64,000 bases of DNA from Synechocystis sp. LKSZ1 (lineage in GTDB: Bacteria; Cyanobacteriota; Cyanobacteriia; Cyanobacteriales; Microcystaceae). The notes below the pieces were generated by a model. The model was not told the origin of the DNA. It was given only the letters and a program-made list of their open reading frames with translations, and made no database searches. This document shows positions 18,017 to 25,908 of the stretch, in pieces; the first letter of the stretch is position 1, and every line of letters begins with the position of its first letter. The stretch lies in contig NZ_AP031572.1 in the NCBI RefSeq assembly GCF_040436315.1, positions 434,001-498,000 on the forward strand, written 5' to 3'. Position numbers and translations under genes: made by a program.

Positions 18017-18475
18017 CTAAGGTGCGGGTTGCTCCTCCGGGGAGGTTACAACAGCCGGGAAAAAGCGCGAGACAATGGCCGCGGTGAGGAAATGGGACAA
18101 GAGACCAAGGGGGCCAGCGAAGAGACACAACAGTAGGGAGTGAATCGTCCAAACCCCGGTTTTTTGGCCCTGTTCGTAAATCCAGCGACCCGCAAATAAA
18201 TCCATGACCAGATAGTGAGTCCAACCCGCCGCCATCACCTTTTCATTGCTAAAGGCCCGAGCAATATCAGCTAAATTGGGACTGGCCAGGGCCTCTGCTG
18301 ACTCAGGACTAAGGGCAAATACGAAAAAGTAGAGATAGACCAGGGCCAAGACAACGAAGGGAATAACCGAGCCCATCAGCCGTTGGGTCCATTGCCAGCG
18401 AGGGAAAAAAATCATCAGGCCCCAGAAGGGCAACACAAAAAGATTAGCCAGGTTGAAGATTAGCTCAGTAGTCAT
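18017..18475 (-). CDS. ABA4-like membrane protein (DUF4281)
   Basis: 152-residue protein with four predicted membrane segments (about 8-24, 34-53, 85-96 and 109-132). The sequence pattern LANLFVLPFWGLMIFFP and WTHYLVMDLFAGRWIYEQGQ matches the ABA4-like family, named for a plant protein needed for neoxanthin formation. Cyanobacterial members have no settled function; a role in carotenoid or pigment handling is a guess from the family. It is upstream of rluD with a 9-base gap. Confidence 0.75.
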   Translation of the reverse strand: MTTELIFNLANLFVLPFWGLMIFFPRWQWTQRLMGSVIPFVVLALVYLYFFVFALSPESAEALASPNLADIARAFSNEKVMAAGWTHYLVMDLFAGRWIYEQGQKTGVWTIHSLLLCLFAGPLGLLSHFLTAAIVSRFFPAVVTSPEEQPAP

Positions 18476-18870
18476 AGGAGGTGGCTTGGGCCAGGATTAC
18501 CGACCCCATCAATGTAACATTCTCTTTACAGGGATGTTAACTTTCTCTCATCATTGGCACTCCTCATCGCCGTCCCTGGGCATGATGGAAAAAGGCATCA
18601 ATGTAACCCCCTTTGGCCCGCTAGCAGGCTCCCCACCGGGGGAAGCGCCCTGTCTTCATTGCCTTGTTCATCTGAACGTTCCCTGACAGTTCCCCCAGCA
18701 AGCGTAATGATTGATACGAGCGCTCCCAAGGAATTCGAGCTAGCCTGGGTGTATCTTTCTCCTCATCCCACTCTTTGTGCTTGTTTCTGAGTCGTTGTCA
18801 TTGTTAGCTGGAGAAAATCTTAAAAAAGTATTAAGATTCCAAAAGAGTCGTCTATTTAGCAGGAGGAAAA
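18476..18870 (+). other. intergenic region upstream of the DUF1815 gene
   Basis: 395 bases between divergent genes. I see a 12-base direct repeat catcaatgtaac (near 18508 and 18598), a GC-rich CCCCACCGGGGG inverted repeat near 18633, and an excellent ribosome-binding site AGGAGG just before the GTG at 18871. No RNA gene recognised. Confidence 0.4.
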
Positions 18871-19230
18871 GTGTTTACCCGATTGGCCCAACAACATCGA
18901 GAATTTGTGCAAGACCTGGTGATGAATCTCCAGGCCCTAGCGACGGTACTAGAAAATCGAGGCTTTCTGGCCTCCTGTTACACCTGCGGTAGTCAACTCA
19001 ACAGTGCTTCGTTCATGGTGAGTTTAGGAGAGAACCACCTGATCCGCTTCCTGGTCTCTGACTACGGTATTACCTGGACAGAAATGCGCGATGACCGGGA
19101 ATTAATGAAATTAGAAGGGGCCGAGGCCATTAGTCAACTGGAAGAACTCGCTAACTTAATCAAAGTACCGGCCCCAGTTTTTACCGGTGCCCAGACGAAG
19201 GCCGACCGTCCCGCCCTCTTGACGGTTTAA
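18871..19230 (+). CDS. DUF1815 cyanobacterial protein
   Basis: 119-residue soluble protein starting with GTG at 18871, chosen because AGGAGG lies 6 bases upstream and the product begins with the family's MFTRLAQQHREFV. It contains CYTCG, LIRFLVSDYGITWTEMRDDRELMKLEGAEAI as landmark stretches (the second split over about residues 56-88). The family is confined to cyanobacteria and has no assigned function. The CxxC pair could bind metal or be redox-active. It stands alone: 395 bases upstream are non-coding and comEC follows 134 bases later. Confidence 0.8.
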   Translation: MFTRLAQQHREFVQDLVMNLQALATVLENRGFLASCYTCGSQLNSASFMVSLGENHLIRFLVSDYGITWTEMRDDRELMKLEGAEAISQLEELANLIKVPAPVFTGAQTKADRPALLTV

Positions 19231-19364
19231 TCCTTTTCATGACTTGTTCTTTCCCTTAGGCAAATTTCTAGGGGCCAGAGGCGTCAATCATCACCAATCG
19301 AGACATAATTTAGCTAGCCGACCGGCGGCTTTTCCTCTGCAATGTTGATGATGATTCCGATGTC

Positions 19365-21491
19365 ATGCTTCTCAATCCTTGGGCGATTATCTGTCTCACC
19401 TACCTAGCGGGATTGCTGTCCACGGCATGGCTCGGTTTATCTCCTGCCCCCAGCCAGTGGATGGGTTTGAGTTTAGGCTGGCTGTTGTTAGCCGGGAGCG
19501 CCGCAATTTTTGGCCCCCGTCGTTGGCCCAGAGGGCCAGGGTCTTTGTTTTGGCTGAGTTTGGCCCTGGTTGCACTCTTGGCGGCGGGTTATCTGCAATG
19601 GCGTCTTCCCCAACCGTCGGCCCAGGATATTAGCCAGGCCCTGCAACCCAAAGCCACAATTCAGCCGACCGTAACAGTGGTGGGTCACCTCCTTGGCCCT
19701 GGTCAGGAAAATGCCCGGGGCGGTCAACAATTTTGGTTAGCGGCGGAACTGGTACAAAAGGAACCGGATCTCCAATTCCGCTCAACGACGGGCCAGTTGT
19801 ATATGACTTTGCCCGCCGCTGTGGCCCAGCAATGGCTTGGCTGTGAAAAAATCCGGGTAACGGGCCAACTCTACCAACCCCGTTCTCCTAAAAATCCCAG
19901 TCAGTTTGATTTCTCTGCCTACCTCCAGCGACGGGGGGTATTTGCGGGTTTGCGGGGCCAAAGGGCCGAGACGGCTGGCCAGGGTTTTTGTTGGCCGGCC
20001 CAGTTGCGCCAGCGCATCGTGCAGGCCCAGAGTCAGGGATTACCCAAGAATACGGCGGGGATTAGCCCCGAGGGCCAATTGCTCAGTTCCATTGTGCTGG
20101 GCCAAAAAGCCGTCAGCCTCCCCTATGGCCTGCGGGCCCTGTTTTCCCAGGTGGGGCTATCTCATCTGCTCGCCGCCTCTGGTTATCAGGTGTCGTTGCT
20201 AGTGGGAACGGTCTTGAGTTGGGGCCAATCCCAGCGGCCCCGCTATCGTTTGGGTTTGGCCCTGGGGATCTTGCTTCTGTACTTGATGCTGACGGGTCTC
20301 CAGCCCTCCGTGGTTCGGGCGGCCCTGCTTTGGCTGGGGGTGATGGTTGCAGTTGTGAATGAACGTAAGCTCAATCCCCTGGGGGCCTTGCTTCTGGTGG
20401 CGACGGCGATGACTCTGGTCAATCCAGTGAGTATTTGGGACTTGGGATTTCAACTGAGTTTTTTGGCCACCTTGGGCATCCTGGTGACGGCCCCCTACCT
20501 CCAGGAGAAATTAGATTTTCTTCCCCCTAAAATTAGTGAGATTATCTCAGTGCCCTTGGCGGCCACCCTCTGGACAACACCCCTGCTCATTGGGCAGTTC
20601 AGCCAATTCTCCTGGGTGGCCATTCCCCTCAATATTATTGTTACGCCGCTGATTGAACTGTTGAGTTTAGGTGGAATGCTCAGTGCCCTGGGGGCCCTCC
20701 TTTGGCCAGGCTTGGGAACCCTGTTGGCTCTGCCCCTGCTCTATCCAACCCAGGCCCTAATGTATCTCGCGGAGATGGGGAGCCAATTTCCCGCTTTAGC
20801 CGTGGGCCGGGTCGCCGGTGGACTGGTCTTACTCCTCTACGGGGCCATGATTTTGGTTTGGCAACATACCCCTTGGCGACGCTACTGGCTAGGGGCCTCC
20901 CTAGGCCTCTGGGCCTTGGTCTTTCTGCCCCTGACCTACCAGCAATTTCTCAGAACCCAAGTCATTGTTTTCCATACACCCCAGCAACCGGTACTCCTGA
21001 TTCAACGACAACAGGCGCTAACTCTGATTACCGATGGCCAAGACCAGACCGAGGCCTTTGTCTTGCAACCGGCCCTGGCCCAAAATGCCCTGAACCAATC
21101 GCCCTGTCGTCTGAGTTCCCAGGAATTGTCCTCGGCCTGTCCTTCGGTGACGTGGCTCAGCCAACAACCCCCGATCCTGGAATTTACCCTGCAACAAAAG
21201 CGGTGGTGGGTTCTTTTAAAACGCTTAGAGGCCAAGGCCCCCATCCCCGCCCTCCCCTCTCGTCCGGATGTTTTAGTCTGGACCGGGAAATTTATGCCCC
21301 AGGCCTGGCTAGAGGCCTTGAACCCGAGAACGGCCATTGCGGTGACAGAGCACGTCAGTCAACGCACCCGTACCATCCTTAAAACTCAGGGAAGTCAACT
21401 TTTGGTAACAGGAGAAATGGGAGCAGTTCTCTGGACGCCGCACCACGGTTTTATGGCTGAGCAGGAACGTTGGCAGGGCCAATCGGACTAG
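19365..21491 (+). CDS. comEC: ComEC/Rec2-type DNA uptake channel
   Basis: 708-residue multi-pass membrane protein. It has hydrophobic segments at the N-terminus, then a soluble DUF4131/OB-like domain (about 95-230), then the competence domain with GLSHLLAASGYQVSLL, a typical ComEC signature, followed by about eight membrane segments to residue 530. Its family moves single-stranded DNA across the inner membrane during natural transformation. The C-terminal 170 residues occupy the place of the metallo-beta-lactamase domain but lack the HxHxDH zinc motif, so this domain is degenerate. comF, another competence-linked gene, lies at 48.1 kb. Ends 4 bases short of dnaN, tail to tail. Confidence 0.9.
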   Translation: MLLNPWAIICLTYLAGLLSTAWLGLSPAPSQWMGLSLGWLLLAGSAAIFGPRRWPRGPGSLFWLSLALVALLAAGYLQWRLPQPSAQDISQALQPKATIQPTVTVVGHLLGPGQENARGGQQFWLAAELVQKEPDLQFRSTTGQLYMTLPAAVAQQWLGCEKIRVTGQLYQPRSPKNPSQFDFSAYLQRRGVFAGLRGQRAETAGQGFCWPAQLRQRIVQAQSQGLPKNTAGISPEGQLLSSIVLGQKAVSLPYGLRALFSQVGLSHLLAASGYQVSLLVGTVLSWGQSQRPRYRLGLALGILLLYLMLTGLQPSVVRAALLWLGVMVAVVNERKLNPLGALLLVATAMTLVNPVSIWDLGFQLSFLATLGILVTAPYLQEKLDFLPPKISEIISVPLAATLWTTPLLIGQFSQFSWVAIPLNIIVTPLIELLSLGGMLSALGALLWPGLGTLLALPLLYPTQALMYLAEMGSQFPALAVGRVAGGLVLLLYGAMILVWQHTPWRRYWLGASLGLWALVFLPLTYQQFLRTQVIVFHTPQQPVLLIQRQQALTLITDGQDQTEAFVLQPALAQNALNQSPCRLSSQELSSACPSVTWLSQQPPILEFTLQQKRWWVLLKRLEAKAPIPALPSRPDVLVWTGKFMPQAWLEALNPRTAIAVTEHVSQRTRTILKTQGSQLLVTGEMGAVLWTPHHGFMAEQERWQGQSD

Positions 21492-21495
21492 CCTG

Positions 21496-22671
21496 TTAGC
21501 GCACAATCTGGACAGGCATCACCAGATAGGTCATTTTTAGGCCTCCCAAGGGAGAAAAAATCACCGGCTGATTGCCTTCATTTAACTGCATCTGGATGTC
21601 ATTACTGGGCAGGGCCTTGAGGCCATCCATTAAATATTTAATGTTGAAGGCAATATCCCCCGCTTCTCCTAAAATATCGGCGGGCAGAGATTCCTGGGCA
21701 TTCCCCAAATCCTGGGCTTCAACGGCTAATTGCAGTTGATTGCTGTCCGGCAAGAGGGAAAATTTCACCAAATTATTTTTTTGATCCGCCAGCACCGACA
21801 CCCGCTCCAAACTACTCAGGAGGCGTTTGCGTTCCATGCTAGCCGTGCGACGAAAACTGCGGGGAATAAGCTGCTGGTAGGCGGGATAGGCCCCCTCCAG
21901 TTTGCGACTGGTCAACCGTTGGTCTCCCAGCTCAAAAATGACTTGGGTATCGTCCACATAGAGGGAAACTAAATCACTATCCTGGCGGGTGGACAAAATC
22001 CGCTCGAGTTCCCGCAGGGCCCGGGCGGGAATCGTGACAGAAAAATCCTCCAAATTACTGCCCTGAACCACCGCTTCGCCATCTTCTGCAGGGATTTGGG
22101 TGGGGGCCTCTACCACGGCAAGGCGGTGGCCATCGGTGGCGGCAAATTCTAAGCTATCGGCAGTGCCTTTGAAATGAACCCCAGTTAATACCTGTTTTGT
22201 ATCATCGGTGCTAGCGGCAAACAGAGCCCCCCGCAGACCTTCATTCAGGGCGGCCACCGGGAGCATCAGGGGCGTTACCGCCTCCACCACGGGTAAATTG
22301 GGATATTCCGTGGCACTCAGGCCCCGCAGTTGAAATCGGCCCGAATCAGAGGTGAGGGTCGCTGTAATGCTATCGCTATCTTCGGTGGTTTCTGCCACTG
22401 CCAGGGTCAAATCTCCCTCCGGCAAACGGGCCACAATCTCGCTGAACAGCTTAGCCGGCAGGGTAACTAGGCCCTCTTCCTGCACATCAGCGGAGAGACT
22501 AGTTTGAATCCCCAAACTTAGATCAAACGCGGTCAGGTAAAGACGGCCCTGCTCGGCATCGGCCCGGAGGAGCACATTGCCCAGGATGGGATGGGAGGGA
22601 CGAGACGAGACGGCCCGGCTAACAAGGGCAAGATTACTGTTAAGGTCGCTCTGGCGGCAAAGGAGTTTCAT
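21496..22671 (-). CDS. dnaN: DNA polymerase III sliding clamp, beta subunit
   Basis: 391-residue ring-forming processivity factor with three clamp domains. The N-terminus MKLLCRQSDLNSNLALVSRAVSSRP and the end LMPVQIVR match the cyanobacterial clamp. FAATDGHRLAVVE marks the second domain and PVIFSPLGG-like residues near the C-terminus form the peptide-binding pocket. In this lineage dnaN is not next to dnaA. I saw no DnaA-box cluster in the 188 bases upstream, so there is no sign of a replication origin here. Confidence 0.95.
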   Translation of the reverse strand: MKLLCRQSDLNSNLALVSRAVSSRPSHPILGNVLLRADAEQGRLYLTAFDLSLGIQTSLSADVQEEGLVTLPAKLFSEIVARLPEGDLTLAVAETTEDSDSITATLTSDSGRFQLRGLSATEYPNLPVVEAVTPLMLPVAALNEGLRGALFAASTDDTKQVLTGVHFKGTADSLEFAATDGHRLAVVEAPTQIPAEDGEAVVQGSNLEDFSVTIPARALRELERILSTRQDSDLVSLYVDDTQVIFELGDQRLTSRKLEGAYPAYQQLIPRSFRRTASMERKRLLSSLERVSVLADQKNNLVKFSLLPDSNQLQLAVEAQDLGNAQESLPADILGEAGDIAFNIKYLMDGLKALPSNDIQMQLNEGNQPVIFSPLGGLKMTYLVMPVQIVR

Positions 22672-22791
22672 GGGATACCCAGGAGAAGAATCGCAATGTG
22701 GTCACAAGGATCGATTATCTTAGCGGGATCCGGCACCTCCCACGAATTGTAAACAAATATTACGATTCTGCCGTCATACGGGCTTGCTGGC

Positions 22792-22820
22792 TTGACAGGA
22801 TAGTGTTGGGTGGTTAAATT
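22792..22820 (+). promoter_or_regulatory. sigma-70-type promoter of the slr0373-like/ycf46 operon
   Basis: A perfect TTGACA (22792-22797), a 17-base spacer and TAAATT (22815-22820, 4 of 6 to consensus) lie 40 bases before the ATG at 22860. The expected start of transcription is near 22827. Confidence 0.5.
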
Positions 22821-22859
22821 AGGCTACTATACCCGTTGGGTAATCTTATCTAAAGTGCT

Positions 22860-23204
22860 ATGCAAGATAAGCAAAAGGTCACACTCTATCTCCCACCGGG
22901 AATCCATCGGCAGTTAAGAATTCGTTCTGCCATTGATGCTGAATCCATGTCAGCTATTGTAGAACGAGCAATTGAGTTCTATCTCAAGCACCCTGAGCAG
23001 GTGGAGGCGGAAAACGTCGCCGCCTACGGGAAAACCCACCAAGTGCATATTTGTCCAGAATGCGATGCCGCCCTGGTCATGCGTGACGGTCAAATGGTTT
23101 CCCTCAAAAATCAGCCCAGTGTCCTCACCGATGAATTTCCCCTGGAAGTTCCCGAAGGTATACCGATACTCGCAGAAGATGACAAGGTCTTGATTCCCTG
23201 CTAG
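22860..23204 (+). CDS. ribbon-helix-helix protein with zinc-ribbon-like CPEC motif (slr0373-like)
   Basis: 114 residues. The N-terminus (KVTLYLPPGIHRQLRIRSAI, then MSAIVERAIEFYLKHP) has the pattern of a ribbon-helix-helix DNA-binding protein. It is followed by HICPECDAAL, a single CxxC pair. In Synechocystis the homologous gene pair slr0373-slr0374 belongs to a stress-responsive operon. Here the neighbour 44 bases downstream is the slr0374 (ycf46) counterpart, supporting the match. A DNA-binding role, perhaps autoregulatory, is inferred. A good -35/-10 pair precedes it. Confidence 0.75.
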   Translation: MQDKQKVTLYLPPGIHRQLRIRSAIDAESMSAIVERAIEFYLKHPEQVEAENVAAYGKTHQVHICPECDAALVMRDGQMVSLKNQPSVLTDEFPLEVPEGIPILAEDDKVLIPC

Positions 23205-23248
23205 GTTCCGGTTTTTTCCCTGTCCTTTCCTCTCCCCCGGTCGATCCC

Positions 23249-24760
23249 ATGAAAGAAGAGCTCAGTATTCTGGTTCAAGCTCAATACCCCTTGATCTACT
23301 TGGTTACGGCTGAGGAAGAGCGGGCAGAGTCAGCCATTGCTAAAATTGCCCAGCAACAGACCCAGCATCAGCGGGTATTTATCTGGACCGTCACCCGCGG
23401 CTTTCAGGAGTATGGCAAGGCCCCTCAGACTACCCAGCATAATACCGTTTCTCCCGAAGCGGCCATCGAGTGGGTTGTCCGCCAGCCAGAAGCAGGAATC
23501 TTCATTTTCAAGGATCTGCATCCGTTCATTTCCTCTCCCGCTGTGACCCGTTGGTTACGGGATGCCATCGCTAGCTTTAAGGGAACAGAAAAGCTTATTC
23601 TGCTCATGTCTCCCTCCCTGGAGATTCCCCTAGAACTGGAAAAGGACATTGTGGTCTTGGATTTTCCGTTGCCAGATCTGCAGGATCTAGATGAGGTGCT
23701 CCGGGGCCAGTTGAATCAGACCCAGGTGAAACGCATTTCCCTAGAGGCCCGGGAAAAACTGCTCAAGGCCACTCTAGGACTAACCAAAGACGAGGCCCAA
23801 AAGGTTTACCGTAAGGCCTACGTCAAAGCCGGCCAGCTGACTGAGCAGGAAGTCGAAATCGTCCTGTCCGAGAAAAAACAACTAATCCGGCGCAATGGCA
23901 TTCTAGAGTTCATCGAAGAGGATGAGACCCTGGCGGCGGTCGGTGGTCTAGAGGAACTCAAGCACTGGTTGACTCAACGCTCCGATGCCTTTACCGAAAA
24001 GGCCCGGGAATACGGTTTACCCCAACCCAAGGGGATGCTGATTCTCGGCGTACCCGGCTGTGGGAAGTCGTTAATTGCCAAAACCACCTCCCGTCTCTGG
24101 GGCCTGCCCCTATTGCGGTTGGATATGGGCCGAGTCTACGACGGCTCCATGGTAGGGCGTTCCGAGGCTAATCTCAGAAATGCCCTGAAAACCGCAGAGT
24201 CCATTTCTCCGGCGATTCTCTTCATTGATGAATTGGACAAGGCCTTTGCTGGTGGTGCAGGCTCTGGAGACTCGGATGGGGGAACCTCTAGCCGCATCTT
24301 TGGTAGCTTTCTGACCTGGATGCAGGAGAAAACCTCGCCGGTGTTTGTCATGGCCACCGCTAACCGAGTGGAACGACTACCAGGGGAATTTCTCCGCAAG
24401 GGCCGCTTTGATGAAATTTTCTTTGTCGATCTGCCCACCGCTGATGAACGCCAGGCTATTTTCCAGATTCATCTGAGCAAGCGTCGTTCGGATATTGGTC
24501 GCTTTGATGTTGCGCAATTAGCTAAGGTCTCCGATGGTTTTTCCGGGGCAGAAATTGAGCAGGCAATTATTGCTGCCATGTACGAGGCCTTTGCCCAAGA
24601 CCGGGAGTTTACCCAACTGGATATTATCGCGGCGATTAAATCGACCCTGCCGCTTTCCCGCACCATGATGGAGCAAGTCACCGCGCTACGAGATTGGGCT
24701 AGACAGCGAGCCCGGACTGCTTCCGCCTCCGTTGCTGAATACCAGCGATTGGAGTTCTAA
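23249..24760 (+). CDS. ycf46: Ycf46-type AAA+ ATPase (slr0374-like)
   Basis: 503-residue AAA+ ATPase conserved in cyanobacteria and in some algal plastid genomes. The N-terminal half (about 1-230) is a Ycf46-specific domain beginning MKEELSILVQAQYPLIYLVT. The AAA module has Walker A GVPGCGKS near 267, Walker B ILFIDELDKAF near 323, the sensor/arginine-finger region ATANRVERLPGEFLRKGRFDE and a helical lid with DGFSGAEIEQAI. Literature on Synechocystis links it to stress and inorganic-carbon responses. It is co-directional with the RHH gene. A hairpin at 24796-24813 separates it from ycf35. Confidence 0.9.
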   Translation: MKEELSILVQAQYPLIYLVTAEEERAESAIAKIAQQQTQHQRVFIWTVTRGFQEYGKAPQTTQHNTVSPEAAIEWVVRQPEAGIFIFKDLHPFISSPAVTRWLRDAIASFKGTEKLILLMSPSLEIPLELEKDIVVLDFPLPDLQDLDEVLRGQLNQTQVKRISLEAREKLLKATLGLTKDEAQKVYRKAYVKAGQLTEQEVEIVLSEKKQLIRRNGILEFIEEDETLAAVGGLEELKHWLTQRSDAFTEKAREYGLPQPKGMLILGVPGCGKSLIAKTTSRLWGLPLLRLDMGRVYDGSMVGRSEANLRNALKTAESISPAILFIDELDKAFAGGAGSGDSDGGTSSRIFGSFLTWMQEKTSPVFVMATANRVERLPGEFLRKGRFDEIFFVDLPTADERQAIFQIHLSKRRSDIGRFDVAQLAKVSDGFSGAEIEQAIIAAMYEAFAQDREFTQLDIIAAIKSTLPLSRTMMEQVTALRDWARQRARTASASVAEYQRLEF

Positions 24761-24795
24761 CAGGCTTTCTTCTGCCCTCGGTAGGAGAAAAAAAC

Positions 24796-24813
24796 ACTAG
24801 CTCTTCGGCTAGT
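24796..24813 (+). other. short perfect hairpin between ycf46 and ycf35
   Basis: ACTAGC (24796-24801) and GCTAGT (24808-24813) enclose a six-base loop containing TTCG. No T-run follows, so it is more likely an RNA-stability or processing element, or chance, than a terminator. Confidence 0.35.
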
Positions 24814-24900
24814 CATACCCAGAGCCGTTGCTTTTAAGACGGCGTGTTCCCACTCTCACTCTGTTGTTGTTGATTGTTATTTATTTGGAGGAAATCCCCC

Positions 24901-25254
24901 ATGTCTCATTTCAGCACTCTGCGGACCAAAATTACCGAAGCCGAAATTCTAAAAGCCTCCCTGGCTGACCTCGGTATCTCGGTAAAAACCGAAGCCGATG
25001 TCCGGGGCTACAATGGCCAACGCCTACGGGCTGATATCGTTGCCGTTCTAGACGGTGAGTACGACCTCGGTTGGTCTCGCAATAGTGATGGTTCTTTTGA
25101 TTTAATCGCTGACCTGTGGGGTGTAGCGAAAAAACACAATCAAACCGAACTGATCAACTCCATCAATCAAAAATACGCTGTCAATAAAACCTTAGCTGAA
25201 GTTAAACAGCGGGGCCTGCAAAATGCCAACGTTAAGTTAGTGGTTCAAAAGTAA
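24901..25254 (+). CDS. ycf35: Ycf35 (DUF1257) protein
   Basis: 117 residues from the ATG at 24901, chosen over an upstream in-frame start because TTTGGAGGAAA gives a strong ribosome-binding site and MSHFSTLRTKI is the family's N-terminus. Small soluble alpha/beta protein with DVRGYNGQRLRADIVAVLDG and YDLGWSRNSDGSFDLIADLWGV-type landmarks (about residues 32-75). Conserved in cyanobacteria and plastids; function unproven. Followed by a strong bidirectional hairpin with a T-run. Confidence 0.88.
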   Translation: MSHFSTLRTKITEAEILKASLADLGISVKTEADVRGYNGQRLRADIVAVLDGEYDLGWSRNSDGSFDLIADLWGVAKKHNQTELINSINQKYAVNKTLAEVKQRGLQNANVKLVVQK

Positions 25255-25278
25255 ATTCTTTCGCGCGTTCCCAAATTT

Positions 25279-25310
25279 GGGGGTTGGCTCCTAGGGGCTA
25301 GCCCCCTTTT
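25279..25310 (+). terminator. terminator between ycf35 and cobH
   Basis: An imperfect GC-rich inverted repeat (GGGGGTTGGCT and GGCTAGCCCCC) followed by TTTT lies 24 bases after the ycf35 stop. It overlaps the last codons of the convergent cobH gene, so it may work for both directions. Confidence 0.65.
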
Positions 25311-25908
25311 CGTGGGCCAACACCAGGAGGGCATTAATAATAGCCGCGGTGACGCTCGACCCCCCCTTACGGCCCTCAATACGAATTTGGGGAATAGAGC
25401 ATTGGGCCAAGGCCTGCTTGGATTCCACGACGGACACAAAACCCACCGGTGCCCCAATCACCAGGGCCGGTAGAGTTGGTGGCCCTTGCTGGAGCCAATC
25501 ACACAGGGCCAAGAGGGCCGTGGGCGCGTTACCAATGGCATAGATGGCCTGGGGATAAGCAGTCAAACAGCGAAGCAGGCCCGTCTCCGTGCAGGTTTTG
25601 CCTGGGTCGGCCTGGGGGGCCAAATCAATGGCTGCAATCACTGGGTTCTGAAAGGTTTTGCTGATCAGGGTTTGAATGCCCTGGCGCACCATGGTGACAT
25701 CGGTAATAATCGGAGTTCCTTGGCGTAGGGCCGCCATGCCAGCAGTAATGGCCGTTGGACTACAGTGGAGCAAATGGAGGAAGTCAAAGTCCGCTGTGCT
25801 GTGGATAATGCGCCGGGCAATGGCGTACTCTGTTGCCGACAGATTATGGGGGCCGACTTCCTGGTCAATTAGGGCAAAACTCTGTTCGAGAATCGGGTGC
25901 TGGAGCAA
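25291..25908 (-). CDS. cobH: precorrin-8X methylmutase
   Basis: 205-residue CobH/CbiC enzyme that moves a methyl group from C11 to C12 to give (cobyrinate) hydrogenobyrinic acid in corrin synthesis. Landmarks are ILEQSFALIDQEVG at the start, RRIIHSTADFDF with the catalytic His, ITDVTMV, IGNAPTALLALC and the C-terminal GRKGGSSVTAAIINALLVLA. The start is TTG at 25908, supported by AAGGAA upstream and by the family N-terminus. It overlaps the 3' end of the glycerol dehydrogenase gene by 40 bases, so it is translated from within that reading frame. Confidence 0.9.
   Translation of the reverse strand: MLQHPILEQSFALIDQEVGPHNLSATEYAIARRIIHSTADFDFLHLLHCSPTAITAGMAALRQGTPIITDVTMVRQGIQTLISKTFQNPVIAAIDLAPQADPGKTCTETGLLRCLTAYPQAIYAIGNAPTALLALCDWLQQGPPTLPALVIGAPVGFVSVVESKQALAQCSIPQIRIEGRKGGSSVTAAIINALLVLAHEKGASP

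Noticed and set aside
20702-21382. 226-codon open frame on the plus strand inside comEC
   Set aside because: It lies in another frame of a well-supported ComEC gene. Its product is low-complexity (rich in Pro, Gly, Arg) with no domain; a by-product of GC-rich codon use.
22672-22859. Replication origin upstream of dnaN
   Set aside because: No DnaA boxes or AT-rich unwinding element seen, and dnaA is not adjacent.
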